Shown here one piece after another: positions 16,928 to 28,603 of a DNA stretch of 51,501 nt. Numbering within the stretch: the first letter of the stretch is position 1; every line of letters begins with the position of its first letter. The DNA is from Methylobacterium iners (lineage in GTDB: Bacteria > Pseudomonadota > Alphaproteobacteria > Rhizobiales > Beijerinckiaceae): contig NZ_BPQP01000021.1 of the NCBI RefSeq assembly GCF_022179305.1, positions 1 to 51,501 of the forward strand. The letters are read 5' to 3'. A program made the translations under genes and the position numbers. Below the pieces are notes generated by a model, which saw only the letters and a list, made by a program, of their open reading frames with translations, was not told the DNA's origin and did no database searches.

Positions 16928-17941
16928 TCAGGTCGACGCCACGTCGAAGAGGTCGGGCCGGTAGATCCGGTCGGCCGCAGCCATCATCGCCGGCGTCAGG
17001 TCGAGCTGTCCGGCCCGGCGCATCTCCTCCAGGAACCAGTCGACGTGCTCGCGGCGCGGGCGCTGCGCCGCCGCGTCGAACACCACGAAGCGCTCGTCGG
17101 AGCGGCCCGCACCGTCCGGCCCGACGATGATCCGGCCCTGGAGGGCGCGCCGGATGAGGATTGCATCGACGTCGAGATACGACCGCCGGGCGAGCAGCGC
17201 CGCGAGCTCGGCGGCGTTCCCAGCATCGGCGCACCATTGCCCGGCGCGTCGCAGGGCCCGCACGAGCGGCAGGCAGGCGGCGTCGTCGCCGGTGGGCAGG
17301 GCCAGCACCTTTTCCGGGCAGTCCCGGATCACCTCGCTGCCCAGCGCGACGATGCGGCCGTAGCCGGCCTCGACGGCGAGGCTGTTCCAGGGGCTGCCGA
17401 CGCAGAAGCCGTCGATGAGGTCGCGCCGAAGGGTCTCGGCGATCTGCGGGGGCGGGATCACGATGAGGCGGGTTCGCCGGTCGATGTCGAGGCCGCCGCG
17501 CTCGGCGAAGCGCCGGAGCTGGTAGGTGTGGCTGGAGAAGGGATGCACTGTCCCGAGCGTGAGCGGCCGGCCCGCGGCGGCGCGGCGCTCGGCGGCTGCG
17601 GCGAAGGCCTTTGCGATGCTGCCGATGTCGTCGTCCTTCGGGGCCATCTCCTCCCAGAGCGGCAGCGAGACCGTGATGGCGTTGCCGTTGAGGTTGAGCG
17701 CGATCGGCACGGTCAGCGCCGTCGGCACGCCGCTGAGGCCGAGCGCGCTCGCGATGGCGAGCGGCCCCAGCATATGCGCCCCATCGAGATGGCCGAGCGC
17801 CAGCCGGTCGCGCAGCGTCGCCCAGGAGGGCTCGCGCACGAGATCGATCTGCAGCCCCTCGCCCGCGGCGAAGCCGAGCTCGACCGCGACGATCAGAGCG
17901 GCGGCGTCCATCAGCGGGACGTATCCGATCTCGAGCCTCAT
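16928..17941 (-). CDS. nasS: Nitrate/nitrite sensor NasS (cytoplasmic NrtA-like protein)
   Basis: A 337-residue member of the NrtA/CmpA family without any signal peptide. It starts at MRLEIGYVPLMDAAALIVAV and carries the same landmarks as NrtA: GHLDGAHMLGPLAIA, VIPPPQIAETLRRDLIDGFCVGSPWNSLAVEAGYG. In known NasS-NasT systems, NasS without nitrate holds NasT inactive and nitrate or nitrite releases it. The start overlaps the nasT stop by 4 bp (ATGA), so both are made together. It ends 440 bp before nrtA. Confidence 0.92.
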   Translation of the reverse strand: MRLEIGYVPLMDAAALIVAVELGFAAGEGLQIDLVREPSWATLRDRLALGHLDGAHMLGPLAIASALGLSGVPTALTVPIALNLNGNAITVSLPLWEEMAPKDDDIGSIAKAFAAAAERRAAAGRPLTLGTVHPFSSHTYQLRRFAERGGLDIDRRTRLIVIPPPQIAETLRRDLIDGFCVGSPWNSLAVEAGYGRIVALGSEVIRDCPEKVLALPTGDDAACLPLVRALRRAGQWCADAGNAAELAALLARRSYLDVDAILIRRALQGRIIVGPDGAGRSDERFVVFDAAAQRPRREHVDWFLEEMRRAGQLDLTPAMMAAADRIYRPDLFDVAST

Positions 17942-18525
17942 CCGAGGAGGTCCGCGGCGGTGACGATCGCCCGGGCGATGTCGGCGATCTTCCGCTTCTC
18001 GTTCATCGCCTTGCGCCGCATCAGCTTGTAGGCCTCGTCCTCGTTCATGGCGCGGGCGGACATCAGGATGCCCTTGGCGCGCTCGATCAGCTTGCGGTCG
18101 GCGAGCTCGCCCCGCGCTTCCGTCAGCTCGCGCTGAAGACGGGCGAAGGCGTTGAAGCGCAGGATCGCGATGTCGAGGATGGAGCGGATGCGCTGCGGCT
18201 GCAGCCCGTCGACCACGTAGGCCGAGATGCCGGCATCCACCGCCGCCTGCATCATCGGCACGTCGGAGCGGTCGACGAACATCGCCACCGGGCGCTCGAC
18301 GTGACGGGAGAGGCCGGACATCTGCTCGAGGATGTCCCGGCTCGGGCTCTCCAGGTGGATCACCACCACGTCGGGCTGCAGCGAGGCCACCCGCTCCGGC
18401 AGGTCGGCGCCGTCGGGGAGGATCACGACGCGCTCGACGCCCGCCGCCCGCAGGCCCTCCTCGAGGATGGCGGCGCGGGCGCGGCTCGGGTCGATCACGG
18501 CGACGGTGAGGCTGGATTCGGTCAT
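17938..18525 (-). CDS. nasT: ANTAR-domain transcription antiterminator NasT
   Basis: A 195-residue response-regulator-like protein. Residues 1-120 are a receiver-like fold (VAVIDPSRARAAILEEGLRA ... VVVIHLESPSRD ... GISAYVVDGL). Residues 130-190 are an RNA-binding ANTAR domain (LADRKLIERAKGILMSAR, then DEAYKLMRRKAM). The known role is to bind two-hairpin leader RNA and prevent early termination of nitrate assimilation genes when nitrate is present. A matching RNA target lies before nrtA at 16587-16631. It has its own sigma-54-type promoter about 67 bp upstream. Confidence 0.93.
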   Translation of the reverse strand: MTESSLTVAVIDPSRARAAILEEGLRAAGVERVVILPDGADLPERVASLQPDVVVIHLESPSRDILEQMSGLSRHVERPVAMFVDRSDVPMMQAAVDAGISAYVVDGLQPQRIRSILDIAILRFNAFARLQRELTEARGELADRKLIERAKGILMSARAMNEDEAYKLMRRKAMNEKRKIADIARAIVTAADLLG

Positions 18526-18591
18526 CGGGGCCCGCGAGGGCGAGGTCTCTATGTGTCTGGGGCGGGCGCCACCGGTTCGGGCGATGGGCAG

Positions 18592-18606
18592 GCAAGCGGC
18601 GTGCCC
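18592..18606 (-). promoter_or_regulatory. Sigma-54-type promoter of nasT-nasS
   Basis: The minus strand reads GGGCACGCCGCTTGC, one mismatch (G for T at the first base) from TGGCACG-N4-TTGC. GG and GC are separated by exactly 10 bases. The predicted start is near 18580, giving a leader of about 55 bases before the nasT ATG. No clear NtrC site was recognised. Confidence 0.6.
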
Positions 18607-18705
18607 GGTGCCGGATATTACCGTCGGGAAAGCAAACGGCCCAGGTTCCGCCGCAAACGCAGCCGCCAATGGCGGAAGACGGCGATCGCTGGCGAGGTGC
18701 TTCGG

Positions 18706-19347
18706 ATGAGCGGCAAGACCCGGCATGGTTCCGATCCCGACCACTTCGCGTCGGAATCCCGTGCGGGCATGGCCCTGCCGCTTCTGCCCACCCTGATCGT
18801 CGCCGCCCTGGTCGGCACCATGGCGCTCTGCCACGAGCCCGCGGCACCGGGCCCGGAGACGCGGGCGGCCGCCGTCGATGCCGCGCAGCAGGTGCCCGTG
18901 GGCGAGCCGCAGGGGGAGGTCGCCGTGGCGAACCCCCTGCCCGCCTCCCTCGCCTTCGCCCAGCAATTCCCGATGAACCCCGAGATCTGGGTCGTGCCCT
19001 CGGCGACCGCGCAGGTCGCGCTGCGCACCGAACCGTCGCGGCCGGCTACGACGCGGACTGTCCGGGTCACCACAACGGCGTCCCGTCCCACCTGCCCCGG
19101 GACGCGCTGCGGCGATCCCCGCGCGGTCGCGACGACGGATGCGCCGACCAACCCGCCGCGGCACGTGGCCGACGTAGAGGACTCGCCCTTCCCGGCTCTG
19201 CCTGATCTGGCCCTGCCCGACCTGACCCTGCCCTTCGCGCCTACGGTCCGTGCGGCGACGCGCTTCATCGGCGAGCAGGCCGTCGCGATGCGGAGCGAGG
19301 CGGGGACGCTCCGGGACAGCGTCGTCGAACTCGTCGGCCTTCGCTGA
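18706..19347 (+). CDS. Hypothetical protein with one N-terminal membrane segment
   Basis: A 213-residue protein I do not recognise. After about 21 polar residues there is one hydrophobic stretch (MALPLLPTLIVAALVGTMAL), then a Pro/Ala/Thr-rich region and a C-terminal segment with the near-repeat LPDLALPDLTLPFAP. This suggests a membrane-anchored or secreted protein. The ATG at 18706 has GAGG about 9 bases upstream. A later start at the second Met (about 18769) would place the hydrophobic part at the very N-terminus as a signal peptide. It is divergent from nasT and not obviously linked to nitrate. Confidence 0.6.
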   Translation: MSGKTRHGSDPDHFASESRAGMALPLLPTLIVAALVGTMALCHEPAAPGPETRAAAVDAAQQVPVGEPQGEVAVANPLPASLAFAQQFPMNPEIWVVPSATAQVALRTEPSRPATTRTVRVTTTASRPTCPGTRCGDPRAVATTDAPTNPPRHVADVEDSPFPALPDLALPDLTLPFAPTVRAATRFIGEQAVAMRSEAGTLRDSVVELVGLR

Positions 19348-19450
19348 GGCCGCCGTTGCCTGGCTTGCGCGGCGCACAATTGACCCAAGCCGATTCCGCC
19401 TTGGCGCTGGACCCTCCTCCCCAGCCGGCCTAGTTGGGGCCCGTCGGGTT

Positions 19451-19470
19451 CGCCCTCTCACGGGAGGGCG
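19451..19470. repeat. Inverted repeat before the GH15 gene
   Basis: CGCCCTC (19451-19457) and GAGGGCG (19464-19470) form a perfect 7-bp stem with a six-base loop TCACGG, 19 bp before the GH15 start. It could be a terminator of the preceding gene or a leader hairpin. The loop lacks the ANTAR A/G pattern. Confidence 0.4.
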
Positions 19471-19489
19471 CCCACGCCTGAGGACGTGG

Positions 19490-21352
19490 ATGGCGGGACG
19501 GATCGAGGATTACGCGCTCGTGGGCGACGGCCGCACCGCCGCTCTGATCGCACGCGACGGCAGCGTCGACTGGCTGTGCTGGCCGCGCTTCGACGCCGCC
19601 GCCTGCTTCGCGGCGCTGCTGGGCACCGAGGCGCACGGCTTCTGGCGCCTCGCCCCCGCGGCCGAATACGGGACCAGCCGCCGCTACCGCGACGGGAGCC
19701 TCGTCCTCGAGACGACGCACCGCACATCGGCCGGCCAGGTTCGCGTCACCGACTACATGCCGGTGAACGACGGCGCGCACCTCGTGCGCATCGTCGAGGG
19801 CCTGGAGGGCTGCGTGCCCATGCGCATGGATCTCGCCGTGCGCTTCGATTACGGGCTCTCGGTGCCCTGGGTCTCCCACAACGAGCTCGGTGATCTGCGG
19901 ACGGTCTCGGGTCCGCACAAGGTCGTGCTGCGCACCCCCGCCCCTCTCCAGGGCGCGGGCCTCTCCACGATCTCCGAGTTCACGGTCGAGGCGGGCGAGA
20001 GCGTGGCCTTCACCCTCAGCTACGGCCCCTCGCACGAGGACGACCCGGCGCCGATCGAGCCGCGCAAGGTCCTGTTCGCCACCGACCGGTACTGGCGCGA
20101 CTGGTCCGCCCGCTGCGTCGGCAAGACGCCCTGGGACGCCGTGCTGAAGCGCTCGCTCCTGACCCTCAAGGCGCTGATCTACCAGCCCACCGGCGGCATC
20201 GTGGCCGCGCCGACCACCTCGCTGCCCGAGCAGCTCGGCGGCGTGCGCAACTGGGACTACCGCTTCTGCTGGCTGCGCGATTCCACCTTCACCCTGATCT
20301 CGCTGATGGATGGCGGCTATCTCGACGAGGCCCGTGCCTGGCGCGACTGGCTGGTGCGGGCGGTGGCCGGCAACCCGGAACAGGCGCACATCCTCTACGG
20401 CATCGCCGGCGAGCGCATGCTGCCGGAGATCGAGCTCGACTGGCTGCCCGGCTACGAGGGCTCGAAGCCGGTGCGGATCGGCAACGCGGCGGTCGACCAG
20501 TTCCAGCTCGACGTCTACGGCGAGATCTTCGACGCCCTCTACCAGGCCCGGCAGCGCGGCATGCTCGGCGATGCCGACGGCTGGCGGGTCGGTCTCGCGC
20601 TCCTGCGCCACCTCGAGAAGGTCTGGCGGGAGCCCGACGAGGGCATCTGGGAGATCCGCGCCGGGCGCCGGCACTTCACCCACTCGAAGGTCATGGCCTG
20701 GGTCGCCTTCGACCGCGCCATCCGCTCCTACGAGGAGGGCGGCGGGCCCGAGGCGCCTCCAATCGAGCGCTGGCGCGAGAACCGCGACGCCATCCACGCC
20801 GAGGTCTGCGAGAAGGGCTTCGACCCCGAGCTCAACAGCTTCGTCCAGTCTTACGGCTCGAAGCGCCTCGATGCGAGCCTGCTCCTGATCGCCCATATGG
20901 GGTTCCTGCCCCAGGACGATCCGCGCGTCGTCGGCACCGTCGAGGCGATCGGGCGCGGGCTGATGCAGGACGGCTTCGTGATGCGCTACGAGATCGAGGA
21001 TCGCGGCGCCGACGGTCTTCCGGGAACCGAGGGCGCTTTCCTGCCCTGCAGCTTCTGGTATGCCGACAACCTGATCGGGCTCGGCCGCTGCGGCGAGGCG
21101 CGGGACATGATCGACCGGCTGATCGGGGTCTGCAACGACCTCGGGCTGGTGTCGGAGGAATACGACACGAAGGCGCGCCGCCTCGTCGGCAACTTCCCGC
21201 AGGCCTTCAGCCACGTGACCCTGGTCAACACCATCCTGAACTACAGCCGGGCCCTGGGGCCGGCGAGGGAACGCAGCGCGCACGCCGAGGATGATCGCCG
21301 GGGCGGCGCCCACAAGATCCACGAGATGGCGGCGACGGCCGCCCGCGCCTGA
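19490..21352 (+). CDS. Glycoside hydrolase family 15 protein (glucoamylase/trehalase-like)
   Basis: A 620-residue cytoplasmic alpha-glucosidase-type enzyme. It starts at MAGRIEDYALVGDGRTAALI, the usual bacterial GH15 opening with SVDWLCWPRFD. The (alpha/alpha)6 catalytic region follows from about residue 240: LRNWDYRFCWLRDSTFTL, then LPGYEGSKPVRIGNAAVDQF, and near the C-terminus SEEYDTKARRLVGNFPQAFSH holding the second catalytic Glu. Bacterial relatives hydrolyse trehalose or alpha-glucans. The exact substrate cannot be told. There is no signal peptide. It ends 32 bp before transketolase and may supply glucose to the sugar phosphate genes downstream. Confidence 0.9.
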   Translation: MAGRIEDYALVGDGRTAALIARDGSVDWLCWPRFDAAACFAALLGTEAHGFWRLAPAAEYGTSRRYRDGSLVLETTHRTSAGQVRVTDYMPVNDGAHLVRIVEGLEGCVPMRMDLAVRFDYGLSVPWVSHNELGDLRTVSGPHKVVLRTPAPLQGAGLSTISEFTVEAGESVAFTLSYGPSHEDDPAPIEPRKVLFATDRYWRDWSARCVGKTPWDAVLKRSLLTLKALIYQPTGGIVAAPTTSLPEQLGGVRNWDYRFCWLRDSTFTLISLMDGGYLDEARAWRDWLVRAVAGNPEQAHILYGIAGERMLPEIELDWLPGYEGSKPVRIGNAAVDQFQLDVYGEIFDALYQARQRGMLGDADGWRVGLALLRHLEKVWREPDEGIWEIRAGRRHFTHSKVMAWVAFDRAIRSYEEGGGPEAPPIERWRENRDAIHAEVCEKGFDPELNSFVQSYGSKRLDASLLLIAHMGFLPQDDPRVVGTVEAIGRGLMQDGFVMRYEIEDRGADGLPGTEGAFLPCSFWYADNLIGLGRCGEARDMIDRLIGVCNDLGLVSEEYDTKARRLVGNFPQAFSHVTLVNTILNYSRALGPARERSAHAEDDRRGGAHKIHEMAATAARA

Positions 21353-21384
21353 GACCGCGCGAGCTTTTGAGAAAGACCGAGACG

Positions 21385-23460
<2,076 letters not shown>

Positions 23461-23550
23461 ATCGCGCGAGCGATGGAACGTGGAGCCCCGCTCCCAAGCC
23501 GAGCGGGCGCCCTAGGTTGATGCAACGGCATGGACCATGAGGATTCCGGC

Positions 23551-26400
23551 ATGAACCCGCTCAAGGCACTCTTCCCCGAACTGGGTCAGGCCGTCTGGCT
23601 CGACTTCGTCGCCCGCGGGTTCATCGCGGAGGGCAGGCTCAAGCGCCTCGTCGACGAGGACGGCCTGCGGGGCGTCACCTCCAACCCCTCGATCTTCGAG
23701 AAGGCGATCGGCGATTCCGCCGAGTACGATCCCGCCCTCAAGGCGGTCATGGAGGCCGGGGACAGCCGCGTGATCGACCTCTACGAGGGCCTCGCCATCG
23801 CCGACATCCAGGCTGCGGCCGACGTGCTGAGGCCGGTCTACGAGGCGAGCGACGGCGCCGACGGCTACGTCAGCCTCGAAGTCTCGCCCTACCTCGCCCT
23901 TCACACGGATGAGACCCTCGCCGAGGCCCGCCGCCTTCACGCGGCAGTGGCCCGCGACAACCTCATGGTGAAGGTGCCGGCCACCCCCGAGGGCATTCCG
24001 GCGATCCAAACGCTCACGGCCGAGGGCATCAGCATCAACGTCACGCTGCTGTTCGGGCAGGACGCCTACGAGCAGGTGGCCCGCGCCTTCATCGCCGGCC
24101 TCCAGGCGCGCGTCGAGAAGGGCGGGGACGTGTCCCGCATCGCCAGCGTGGCGAGCTTCTTCATCAGCCGCATCGACGTGACCGTGGACAAGGCCCTCGA
24201 CGCCAAGATCGCCGAGGCCAACGATCCCGACGAAAAGGCCGCGCTCGAGGCCCTCAAGGGTAAGGTCGCCATCGCCAACGCCAAGCTCGCCTACCAGCGC
24301 TACAAGCGCATTTTCGCGGAACCGGCGTGGCAGGCCCTCGCGGCGAAGGGCGCCAAGGCGCAGCGCCTGCTCTGGGCCTCCACGGGAGTCAAGAACAAGG
24401 CCTATTCCGACGTGCTCTACGTCGAGGAACTGATCGGGCCAGACACCGTCAACACCATGCCGCCGGCCACCATGGACGCGTTCCGCGACCACGGACGATC
24501 GCGCGCGGCGATCGAGGAGGATGTCGCCGGGGCCGAGGCCGTGATGGCGCGGCTCGCCAAGTCCGGCATCGACATCGACGCCATTGCCCGGCAACTCGTC
24601 GAGGAAGGCGTGCAGCTCTTCGTCGACGCCGCCGACAAGCTGCTCGGCGCGGTGGCGGGCAAGCGCGCCGACCTGCTCGCCGCGCGCCTCAACGGCCAGA
24701 CGCTGGTTCTGGACGAGGCGCTGGGGACCGAATCCAAGAAGGCGGTCGAGACCTGGCGCGCCTCCGGCGCGATCCGACGCCTCTGGGCGCACGACAAGAC
24801 CCTGTGGAGTGGCGCCGACGAGGATCGCTGGCTCGGCTGGCTGCGCATCGTCGAGGACGAGCTCGGGCATCTCGGCGATTACGTCGACTTCGCCGAGGAC
24901 GTGCGGCGGGCGGGCTTCACCGACGCGGTGGTTCTCGGCATGGGCGGGTCGAGCCTCGGCCCGGAGGTGCTGGCCGAGACCTTCGGCCACCGCGACGGCT
25001 TCCCGAAGCTCCGCATCCTCGACTCGACCGACCCGGACGAGGTTCGCGCCGTCGAAGCCGCCGTGAACCTGCCGACCACGCTGTTCATCGTGGCGAGCAA
25101 GTCCGGCTCGACCCTCGAGCCGAACGTCTTCCGCGACTACTTCCTCGGCCGGATGAAGGCGGTCGTCGGCGCGGACGGGGCGGGCTCGCATTTCGTCGCG
25201 GTCACCGATCCGGGCTCCGCCATGGAGACGGCCGCGAAAGCCGACGACTTCCGAAAGATCTTCCACGGCGTCCCGCAGATCGGCGGGCGCTACTCGATCC
25301 TCTCCGCCTTCGGCCTCGTGCCGGCGGCGGCCAGCGGCATCGACGTTGGCGCCTTCCTCGACACCGCCCGGACCATGGTGCGCTCCTGCGGGCCGGCCGT
25401 GCCGCCGGCCCAGAACCCCGGCGTTCTGCTCGGCACCGCCATGGCGAGCGCGGCGCTCAAGGCGGGGCGCGACAAGGTGACGATCATCGCCTCGCCCGGC
25501 ATCGACACCTTCGGCGCCTGGGCCGAGCAGCTCATCGCGGAATCGACGGGCAAGGGCGGCAAGGGCCTGATCCCGATCGACGGCGAGCCGGTCGACGTGC
25601 CCGCGGTCTACGGGCGCGACCGCTTCTTCGTGTACCTGCGCCTCGATGGCCATGCCGACGAGCGACAGGACGAGGCGGTGCGCAACCTCGAGCGCGAGGG
25701 GCATCCCGTCGCGCGGATCACCCTCGCGACGGCCGAGCAGCTCCCTCAGGAATTCTTCCGCTTCGAGGTGGCCACTGCCGTCGCGGGGGCGCTCCTCGGG
25801 ATCAACCCCTTCGACCAGCCCGACGTCGAGGCGAGCAAGATCGAAACGAAGAAGCTGTTCGACGCCGCCGAGGCGCAGGGGGCCCTACCGGCCGAGACGC
25901 CGCTCTTCTCCGACGATCGCATCGCCCTCTACGCCGATCCGGCCAATGCCGAGGCGCTGTCCGGCCAGGACGGCTTCGAGGCGGCGATCGCGGCCCATCT
26001 CGGGCGCATCCGCGACGGCGACTACGTCGCCTTCCTCGCCTACGTGGCCCGCAACCCGAGCCACCACGCCATCCTGCAGGACGCGCGGATCGCGCTGCGG
26101 GACACGCGCCGGGTCGCGACCTGCCTCGAATTCGGGCCGCGGTTCCTCCACTCGACGGGCCAAGCCTACAAGGGCGGCCCCGATACGGGCGTCTTCCTCC
26201 AGATCACCGCCGACCCGGCCGAGGACCTCGCGATCCCGAGACGCAAACTCGGCTTCGGCACGGTGATCGCGGCCCAGGCAAGAGGCGATTTTGCGGTCTT
26301 GGCCGAGCGCGGCCGGCGGGCGCTGCGGGTGCACATCAAGGGCGGCGACGTCGAGGCGGGGCTGAAGCGGATCGCGGCGGCCGTGAACGCGGCCGCCTAG
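23551..26400 (+). CDS. tal-pgi: Bifunctional transaldolase/glucose-6-phosphate isomerase
   Basis: A 949-residue fusion. Residues 1 to about 370 are transaldolase ([32 protein letters not shown], Schiff-base Lys in [13 protein letters not shown]). Residues from about 400 are phosphoglucose isomerase ([33 protein letters not shown], and a C-terminal ketosugar-site region [13 protein letters not shown]). Such fusions are known in several bacteria. The ATG at 23551 follows GAGG and fits the conserved transaldolase start. ATG 23530 would add seven residues. Together with tkt, gnd and pgl it interconverts hexose and pentose phosphates. Confidence 0.95.
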   Translation: MNPLKALFPELGQAVWLDFVARGFIAEGRLKRLVDEDGLRGVTSNPSIFEKAIGDSAEYDPALKAVMEAGDSRVIDLYEGLAIADIQAAADVLRPVYEASDGADGYVSLEVSPYLALHTDETLAEARRLHAAVARDNLMVKVPATPEGIPAIQTLTAEGISINVTLLFGQDAYEQVARAFIAGLQARVEKGGDVSRIASVASFFISRIDVTVDKALDAKIAEANDPDEKAALEALKGKVAIANAKLAYQRYKRIFAEPAWQALAAKGAKAQRLLWASTGVKNKAYSDVLYVEELIGPDTVNTMPPATMDAFRDHGRSRAAIEEDVAGAEAVMARLAKSGIDIDAIARQLVEEGVQLFVDAADKLLGAVAGKRADLLAARLNGQTLVLDEALGTESKKAVETWRASGAIRRLWAHDKTLWSGADEDRWLGWLRIVEDELGHLGDYVDFAEDVRRAGFTDAVVLGMGGSSLGPEVLAETFGHRDGFPKLRILDSTDPDEVRAVEAAVNLPTTLFIVASKSGSTLEPNVFRDYFLGRMKAVVGADGAGSHFVAVTDPGSAMETAAKADDFRKIFHGVPQIGGRYSILSAFGLVPAAASGIDVGAFLDTARTMVRSCGPAVPPAQNPGVLLGTAMASAALKAGRDKVTIIASPGIDTFGAWAEQLIAESTGKGGKGLIPIDGEPVDVPAVYGRDRFFVYLRLDGHADERQDEAVRNLEREGHPVARITLATAEQLPQEFFRFEVATAVAGALLGINPFDQPDVEASKIETKKLFDAAEAQGALPAETPLFSDDRIALYADPANAEALSGQDGFEAAIAAHLGRIRDGDYVAFLAYVARNPSHHAILQDARIALRDTRRVATCLEFGPRFLHSTGQAYKGGPDTGVFLQITADPAEDLAIPRRKLGFGTVIAAQARGDFAVLAERGRRALRVHIKGGDVEAGLKRIAAAVNAAA

Positions 26401-26403
26401 CGC

Positions 26404-26516
26404 CTCTCCTCCCCCTTGTGGGGAGGAGTTGGAGGTGGGGGTGGCTGGGCGACCCTGCCGCTCACCAAGCGGAACCACCCCCATCCCTGACCCCTCCCCA
26501 CAAGGGGGAGGGGAAG
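26404..26516. repeat. Palindromic intergenic repeat, family B, copy 2
   Basis: Second copy of the element at 8682-8786, between tal-pgi and gnd. Its left arm (CTCCTCCCCCTTGTGGGGAG and onward) is the reverse complement of the right arm of copy 1, yet the centre GGTGGCTGGG ... AGCGGAACCACC runs in the same direction in both. Confidence 0.8.
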
Positions 26517-26533
26517 AGCCACGGAGAGGTTCA

Positions 26534-27508
26534 ATGCAACTCGGCATGATCGGGCTCGGCCGGATGGGCGGCAACATCGTCCGGCGGCTTCTGCGGGGCG
26601 GGCACACGGCCGTGGTCTACGACCGCGATCCGGCGGCCGTCGAAGCCCTGGTCGCGGAGGGCGCCACCGGCGCGGCCGACCTCGCGGAGTTCGTGGAAAA
26701 GCTCGATGCGCCGCGAACCGCCTGGGTGATGCTGCCGGCCGGGGCCATCACGGAAGCGACCGTCGCCGAGCTCGGCGGCCTGATGACGTCCGACGACGTG
26801 ATCATCGACGGCGGCAATTCCTTCTACAAGGACGACATCCGCCGCGCCGCGGCGCTGCGCGCGAAGGGCATCCACTACGTCGATGTCGGCACCTCCGGCG
26901 GCGTCTGGGGGATCGACCGGGGCTATTGCATGATGATCGGCGGTGAGACCGTCGCCATCGACCGGCTCGACCCGATCTTCCGCACCCTGGCGCCGGGCGA
27001 GGGCTCCATCCCCAGGACTCCCGGCCGCGAGGGCCGCGACCCGCGCGCCGAGCAGGGCTACATCCATGCGGGCCCGAGCGGGGCCGGCCACTTCGTCAAG
27101 ATGGTCCATAACGGCATCGAGTACGGCCTGATGCAGGCCTATGCCGAGGGCTTCGACATCCTCAAGCACGCGGCCTCGCCCGATCTGCCCGAGGCGCACC
27201 GCTTCGAACTCAATATCGGCGACATCGCCGAGGTCTGGCGGCGGGGCAGCGTCGTGTCGTCCTGGCTCCTCGACCTCACGGCCTCGGCGCTCGCGGGCGA
27301 CGAGAACCTGGAGGGTTTCTCCGGCTTCGTCGCCGATTCCGGGGAGGGCCGCTGGACCCTGAACGCGGCGATCGAGGAATCGGTGCCGGCGAACGTGCTC
27401 TCGGCCGCCCTCTACGCCCGCTTCCGCTCCCGTGAGGACGCGTCCTACGCCGACAAGCTCCTCTCGGCGATGCGCAAGGGTTTCGGCGGCCACCAGGAGC
27501 CGAAATAG
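26534..27508 (+). CDS. gnd: 6-phosphogluconate dehydrogenase, decarboxylating (short type)
   Basis: A 324-residue enzyme, far shorter than the roughly 470-residue form of E. coli and thus of the short GndA/YqeC type, often NAD-linked in known members. The Rossmann motif is [16 protein letters not shown]. Catalytic landmarks are [27 protein letters not shown] and [19 protein letters not shown] with the key Lys. It oxidatively decarboxylates 6-phosphogluconate to ribulose 5-phosphate. The ATG at 26534 has GGAGAGG upstream. It lies 23 bp before pgl. No zwf is found in the window. Confidence 0.93.
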   Translation: MQLGMIGLGRMGGNIVRRLLRGGHTAVVYDRDPAAVEALVAEGATGAADLAEFVEKLDAPRTAWVMLPAGAITEATVAELGGLMTSDDVIIDGGNSFYKDDIRRAAALRAKGIHYVDVGTSGGVWGIDRGYCMMIGGETVAIDRLDPIFRTLAPGEGSIPRTPGREGRDPRAEQGYIHAGPSGAGHFVKMVHNGIEYGLMQAYAEGFDILKHAASPDLPEAHRFELNIGDIAEVWRRGSVVSSWLLDLTASALAGDENLEGFSGFVADSGEGRWTLNAAIEESVPANVLSAALYARFRSREDASYADKLLSAMRKGFGGHQEPK

Positions 27509-27531
27509 CTTCAGCGAAACGGAGGTCGCTC

Positions 27532-28266
27532 GTGACGTTTGCCCTGCCCGAAGGCTCCGAGATCCTGCCCGATGCCGAGGCGGTCGCCCGCCGGGCCGCG
27601 GAATGCCTGATCGCTGTCTGCGCGGAGGCGCCGAACGAGCGGATCGCGATCTGCCTGTCGGGCGGCTCCAGCCCCAAGCGCCTCTACGCTCTGCTGGCCG
27701 GCCCCGAATACCTGGAGCGGGTGCCCTGGCCGCGCATCCACTGGTTCTTCGGCGACGACCGCGTGGTGCCCTGGGACGATCCCTTGAGCAACGTGCGCAT
27801 GGTGCGCGAGGCCTTCGGCCACGGCGCCCCGATTCCGGCGACGCACCTGCACTTCATCCCCTCAGACCTGGGGCCGGAGGCCGGGGCCAGGGCCTATGCG
27901 GAGGCACTGCGCGCCTTCTACGGAGCCGACGAGCTTGATCCGGAACGGCCGCTCTTCGACCTCGTGCTGCTCGGCCTCGGTGAGGACGGGCACGTCGCCT
28001 CGCTGTTTCCGGGCAAGCCGGCGCTCGCCGAGCAGACGGCCTGGGCGGCGCCGGTGCCGGAGGCGGGGCTCGCGCCCTTCGTGCCGCGCATCACCCTGAC
28101 CTATCCTGCCCTCGCCTCCTCGCGCCGGGCGCTGTTCCTCGTCACGGGCGAGGCCAAGCAGGACCCGCTCCGGCGCCTGTCGAAGGGCGCGCCCCTGCCG
28201 GCCGCCTGCGTCACGAGCCGCGGGGCGGTCACCTGGCTGATCGACCGGGCTGCGGCGGGGCAGTAA
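27532..28266 (+). CDS. pgl: 6-phosphogluconolactonase
   Basis: A 244-residue DevB/Pgl family hydrolase opening 6-phosphogluconolactone. Landmarks: CLSGGSSPKRLYALLAG, HWFFGDDRVVPWDDPLSNVRM and LLGLGEDGHVASLFPG. The start is GTG at 27532 with GGAGG eight bases upstream. It is the last gene of the sugar phosphate series, since a repeat-filled gap and a convergent gene follow. Confidence 0.94.
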   Translation: MTFALPEGSEILPDAEAVARRAAECLIAVCAEAPNERIAICLSGGSSPKRLYALLAGPEYLERVPWPRIHWFFGDDRVVPWDDPLSNVRMVREAFGHGAPIPATHLHFIPSDLGPEAGARAYAEALRAFYGADELDPERPLFDLVLLGLGEDGHVASLFPGKPALAEQTAWAAPVPEAGLAPFVPRITLTYPALASSRRALFLVTGEAKQDPLRRLSKGAPLPAACVTSRGAVTWLIDRAAAGQ

Positions 28267-28603
28267 GCACCCACGGAGTGCTAGTGACGGCAATGACTGG
28301 TGAGGCATCGTTGGCGGAAGCGCTCGTCGTGCTCCCTCTTGTGCGAGCGACAAGAGTTGCCAAGCCGCGACGACCTTCCTGAGGTGTTTTTATTCCGCCA
28401 CCTTTGTCATTCCGGGGCTGCGAAGCAGAGCCCGGAACCCAGAACCGCCAACAGTGCCTTAGCTTGCCACGTCGGCGGTTCTGGGTTCCGGGCTCGCCGG
28501 AGCCTGTCCTCGGACTGGCCGAAGGCCAGATCCGGGGGCGCCCCGGAATGACAAAGGTCGTGGGACATGGCTCGTGTCGGGCAGCTGAACTGATGAGGCG
28601 CGA
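28267..28603. other. Gene-free gap between pgl and dcd
   Basis: A 337-bp convergent interval. Nearly half is the family A repeat at 28401-28557. The remainder shows only a weak 5-bp hairpin (AGCAC/GTGCT) right after the pgl stop. I see no gene. Confidence 0.6.
28401..28557. repeat. Palindromic intergenic repeat, family A, copy 2
   Basis: The longest and most regular copy: outer arms CCTTTGTCATTCCGGGG and CCCCGGAATGACAAAGG are perfect inverted repeats, and the inner arms GAGCCCGGAACCCAGAACCG and CGGTTCTGGGTTCCGGGCTC are also perfect. The right half carries an extra segment with CTCGGACTGGCCGAAGGCC that the left half lacks. Confidence 0.85.

Noticed and set aside
19451-19470. ANTAR-like hairpin before the GH15 gene
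   Set aside because: The six-base loop is TCACGG, lacking A1, and there is no partner hairpin or terminator.
23512-25704. 730-codon minus-strand frame
   Set aside because: Antisense of transaldolase/isomerase with no start site or domain.
24327-26549. 740-codon frame overlapping the tal-pgi gene
   Set aside because: Out-of-frame translation of a clearly coding gene; no recognisable motif.
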